Assembly: GCF_013170825.1 (NCBI RefSeq)
Contig: NZ_CP033365.1
Span: 5,096,001-5,160,000, forward strand
Direction: 5' to 3'
Source of the DNA: Mesorhizobium sp. NZP2298
GTDB lineage: Bacteria; Pseudomonadota; Alphaproteobacteria; Rhizobiales; Rhizobiaceae
Length of the DNA: 64,000 nucleotides
Under the pieces are notes generated by a model, which did not search any database, was not told the origin of the DNA, and saw nothing but the letters and a program-made list of their open reading frames with translations. The translations under genes were made by a program, and so were the position numbers. How positions within the stretch are numbered: position 1 is the first letter of the stretch; each line of letters begins with the position of its first letter. Of this stretch, positions 62,404 to 64,000 are shown in pieces.

Positions 62404-64000
62404 ATGATCCTGACACTGGCGCTGCTTGCGGGTCTTGTTGCAGCCTGGCTGCTGATCGGCGTGGTGGAAAAATTCCGCCTCGGCCTGCGCTTCACCCAGG
62501 CGCTGCTCTATGTGCCGTTCAAGCTCGCCTACCGGATCAGCGACAACCGCGTCAGGATCGCCCGCAAGGCGCAGGTACCGGTCATCTACGTGATCTCGCA
62601 CCAGTCGCGCTTCGAACCGGCGCTGATGCTGTCGCTGCTGCCCGACGACACGCTGCATATACTCGACGAGGTCTCGGCACGCTCGCCCTGGCTCGAACCC
62701 TGGCGCGAACTTGGCCGCACCATTGCCTTCAATGCGGAACACGTCTTCGTCAGCCGCCGCCTGGTGCGTGTGCTGAAGGGCAAGGGCCGGCTCGCCGTCT
62801 ATCTGCCGGATGCGGTCGAGCCCGACGTCAAGACGTTTCGCCTGTTTCGCGCCGTCACCCGCATCGCCATGCAGGCCGACGCCCGCATCGTCCCGATCTT
62901 CGTCGCCGGCGCGCGCATCCTGCCTGTGTCGCTGACGCCTGCGGACAAGGCGCCGCGGCACTGGTTTCCGCGGCTGTCGATCAGCGTGCTGGAGCCGATG
63001 ACCATCGCCGAACTTGTGGCGCGCAGCCCGGACCAGGCCTCGAACACCAATGCGCTGTTCGACCGCGTCGCCGAGGCCCGGCTTTTTGGCACCGACCTCG
63101 ATCGCGGCCTGTTCCTGGCCATGCGCGATGCGGCATTCAGAGTCGGCGCCTCGCATCCGATCATCGAGGATGTCATTTCGGGCGCGCTGACCTATCGCGA
63201 GATGTTCATCGGCGCGCGCGTGCTGGGCAGGCGCTTCGAGGCGGTAACGGCACCGGGCGAGGCAGTGGGGATAATGCTGCCCAACGCCAATGGCGTCGTG
63301 CTGTCGCTGGTCGGCCTTCTCTCGGGCGGACGAGTCGCGGCTATGATCAACTACACGGCCGGGCCGGCGAGCGTCACGGCGGCCGTGCGCACGGCCGTCA
63401 TCCGCACCGTCATTTCGTCGCGCGCCTTCGTCGACAAGGCCGATCTCGCCGATATCGTGGCGGCGGCCGAAAAGGGTGGCGCCAGGCTGCTGTGGCTGGA
63501 AGATATTCGCACCAGCGTCACCCCGCTGGACAAGCTTGCCGCCGCCTTGCTGTGGCGCTGGCCGCTGCAGCGGCAGGACGCGGCCAAGCCGGGCGTGATC
63601 CTGTTCACCTCGGGTTCTGAAGGCACGCCGAAAGCGGTCGTTCTGTCGCAAAAGAACCTGCTCGCCAACGCCATGCAGGCCGAAGCGCGCATCACCATTT
63701 CGCCGGCCGATATCCTGCTCAACGTACTGCCGGTGTTCCACTCCTTCGGCCTGACGGGCGGCACCATATTGCCACTGGTTACCGGGGTAAAACTGTTCCT
63801 CTACCCCTCGCCGCTGCACTACAAGATCATCCCCGAGATCGCGCGCAAGGTGAAGCCAACGATCATGTTCGGCACCGACACATTCCTCGCCAACTATGCG
63901 CGCACCGCCAAGGACGGCGACTTCTCCAGCCTGCGCTTCGTCGTCGCCGGCGCCGAGGCGGTGAAGCCGGAAACCCGCCGCGTCTACCGCGAGCGCTTCC
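62404..64000 (+). CDS. Aas-like acyltransferase/acyl-ACP synthetase, 5' part (runs off right edge)
   Basis: The frame is open to the window end, 532 codons. An N-terminal membrane segment (LALLAGLVAAWLLIGVVEKF) precedes a PlsC-like region (VPVIYVISHQSRFEPALM) and then an AMP-binding synthetase domain (GVILFTSGSEGTPKAVVLSQ; NVLPVFHSFGLTGGTILP). This order is that of E. coli Aas, which reacylates lysophospholipids. The acyltransferase motif is H(x)4E rather than H(x)4D and the usual PEGR-type motif reads PDAVEPD, so this half may be inactive or altered. The C-terminus lies outside. Confidence 0.9.
   Translation, partial: MILTLALLAGLVAAWLLIGVVEKFRLGLRFTQALLYVPFKLAYRISDNRVRIARKAQVPVIYVISHQSRFEPALMLSLLPDDTLHILDEVSARSPWLEPWRELGRTIAFNAEHVFVSRRLVRVLKGKGRLAVYLPDAVEPDVKTFRLFRAVTRIAMQADARIVPIFVAGARILPVSLTPADKAPRHWFPRLSISVLEPMTIAELVARSPDQASNTNALFDRVAEARLFGTDLDRGLFLAMRDAAFRVGASHPIIEDVISGALTYREMFIGARVLGRRFEAVTAPGEAVGIMLPNANGVVLSLVGLLSGGRVAAMINYTAGPASVTAAVRTAVIRTVISSRAFVDKADLADIVAAAEKGGARLLWLEDIRTSVTPLDKLAAALLWRWPLQRQDAAKPGVILFTSGSEGTPKAVVLSQKNLLANAMQAEARITISPADILLNVLPVFHSFGLTGGTILPLVTGVKLFLYPSPLHYKIIPEIARKVKPTIMFGTDTFLANYARTAKDGDFSSLRFVVAGAEAVKPETRRVYRERF

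Noticed and set aside
62032..63819. A 595-residue antisense frame opposite the Aas-like gene
   Set aside because: It is a mirror frame of the acyl-ACP synthetase and tautomerase genes with no family pattern.
1..64000. tRNA, rRNA, prophage or transposase genes
   Set aside because: I looked for tRNA TpsiC-loop motifs, integrases and transposases in gaps and found none. A small RNA could still be missed.

Overview
The window looks like a piece of the core chromosome of a Mesorhizobium-type alphaproteobacterium (Rhizobiales, Phyllobacteriaceae). The evidence is high-GC coding sequence throughout, the gene order lptF-lptG-lptD-surA-pdxA-ksgA next to gmk-yicC-mltG-fabF-acpP-fabG-fabD, the block rpsF-rpsR-rplI ... 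dnaB-radA-cvpA-purF, a MucR/Ros regulator, and three kinds of intergenic palindromic element that I recognise as typical of Mesorhizobium and related rhizobia. I see no phage, insertion sequence, CRISPR array, rRNA or tRNA. About 65 protein genes are supported, mostly household functions with a thin layer of accessory regulators and transporters.

Layout. 1-8.7 kb: a molybdopterin oxidoreductase cut by the left edge, an ABC-F ATPase, a MucR-like regulator, an EamA exporter, a 2-oxoglutarate/Fe(II) oxygenase facing its LysR neighbour, a DinB protein and a GST. 8.8-10.1 kb: a DUF2934 protein with a histone-like tail, a striking array of 79-bp hairpin-forming tandem repeats, then ndk. 10.1-15.3 kb (minus strand): a YbaY-META envelope protein, then the operon SDR/pteridine reductase-like - uvrC - pgsA - moaD - moaE. 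15.7-25.1 kb: an Omp25/31-type porin, a second GST, an H1-like Lys/Ala-rich protein, small regulators (wHTH, two TetR, AraC) each next to likely targets, rlmJ, and an exported AhpD-like protein.

25.3-42 kb is envelope and lipid biogenesis: holC and pepA; then lptF, lptG, lptD, a SurA-like chaperone, pdxA and ksgA in one rightward run; then, on the other strand, fabD, fabG, acpP, fabF, mltG, yicC and gmk. 42-45.8 kb holds an LTA-synthase-like membrane sulfatase-fold enzyme and an orphan TadG/VWA protein. 46-56.8 kb is a rightward run of ribosomal proteins (S6, S18, L9), cyclopropane fatty acid synthase, YnfA, Rsm22-like methyltransferase, DnaB, RadA, CvpA, PurF and an SDR. 56.9-64 kb is more accessory: an exported DUF1554-like protein, OsmC, two EamA transporters, a LysR/tautomerase divergent pair and an Aas-like acyl-ACP synthetase cut by the right edge.

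I did not find a clearly new multi-gene system. The signals most worth following are the 79-bp triple-hairpin array between the DUF2934 gene and ndk, a perfect alphaproteobacterial LexA-type box upstream of dnaB, an exported AhpD-like protein controlled by a double palindrome, a MucR protein that has lost a zinc ligand, and a ynfA start codon pressed directly against a terminator hairpin.
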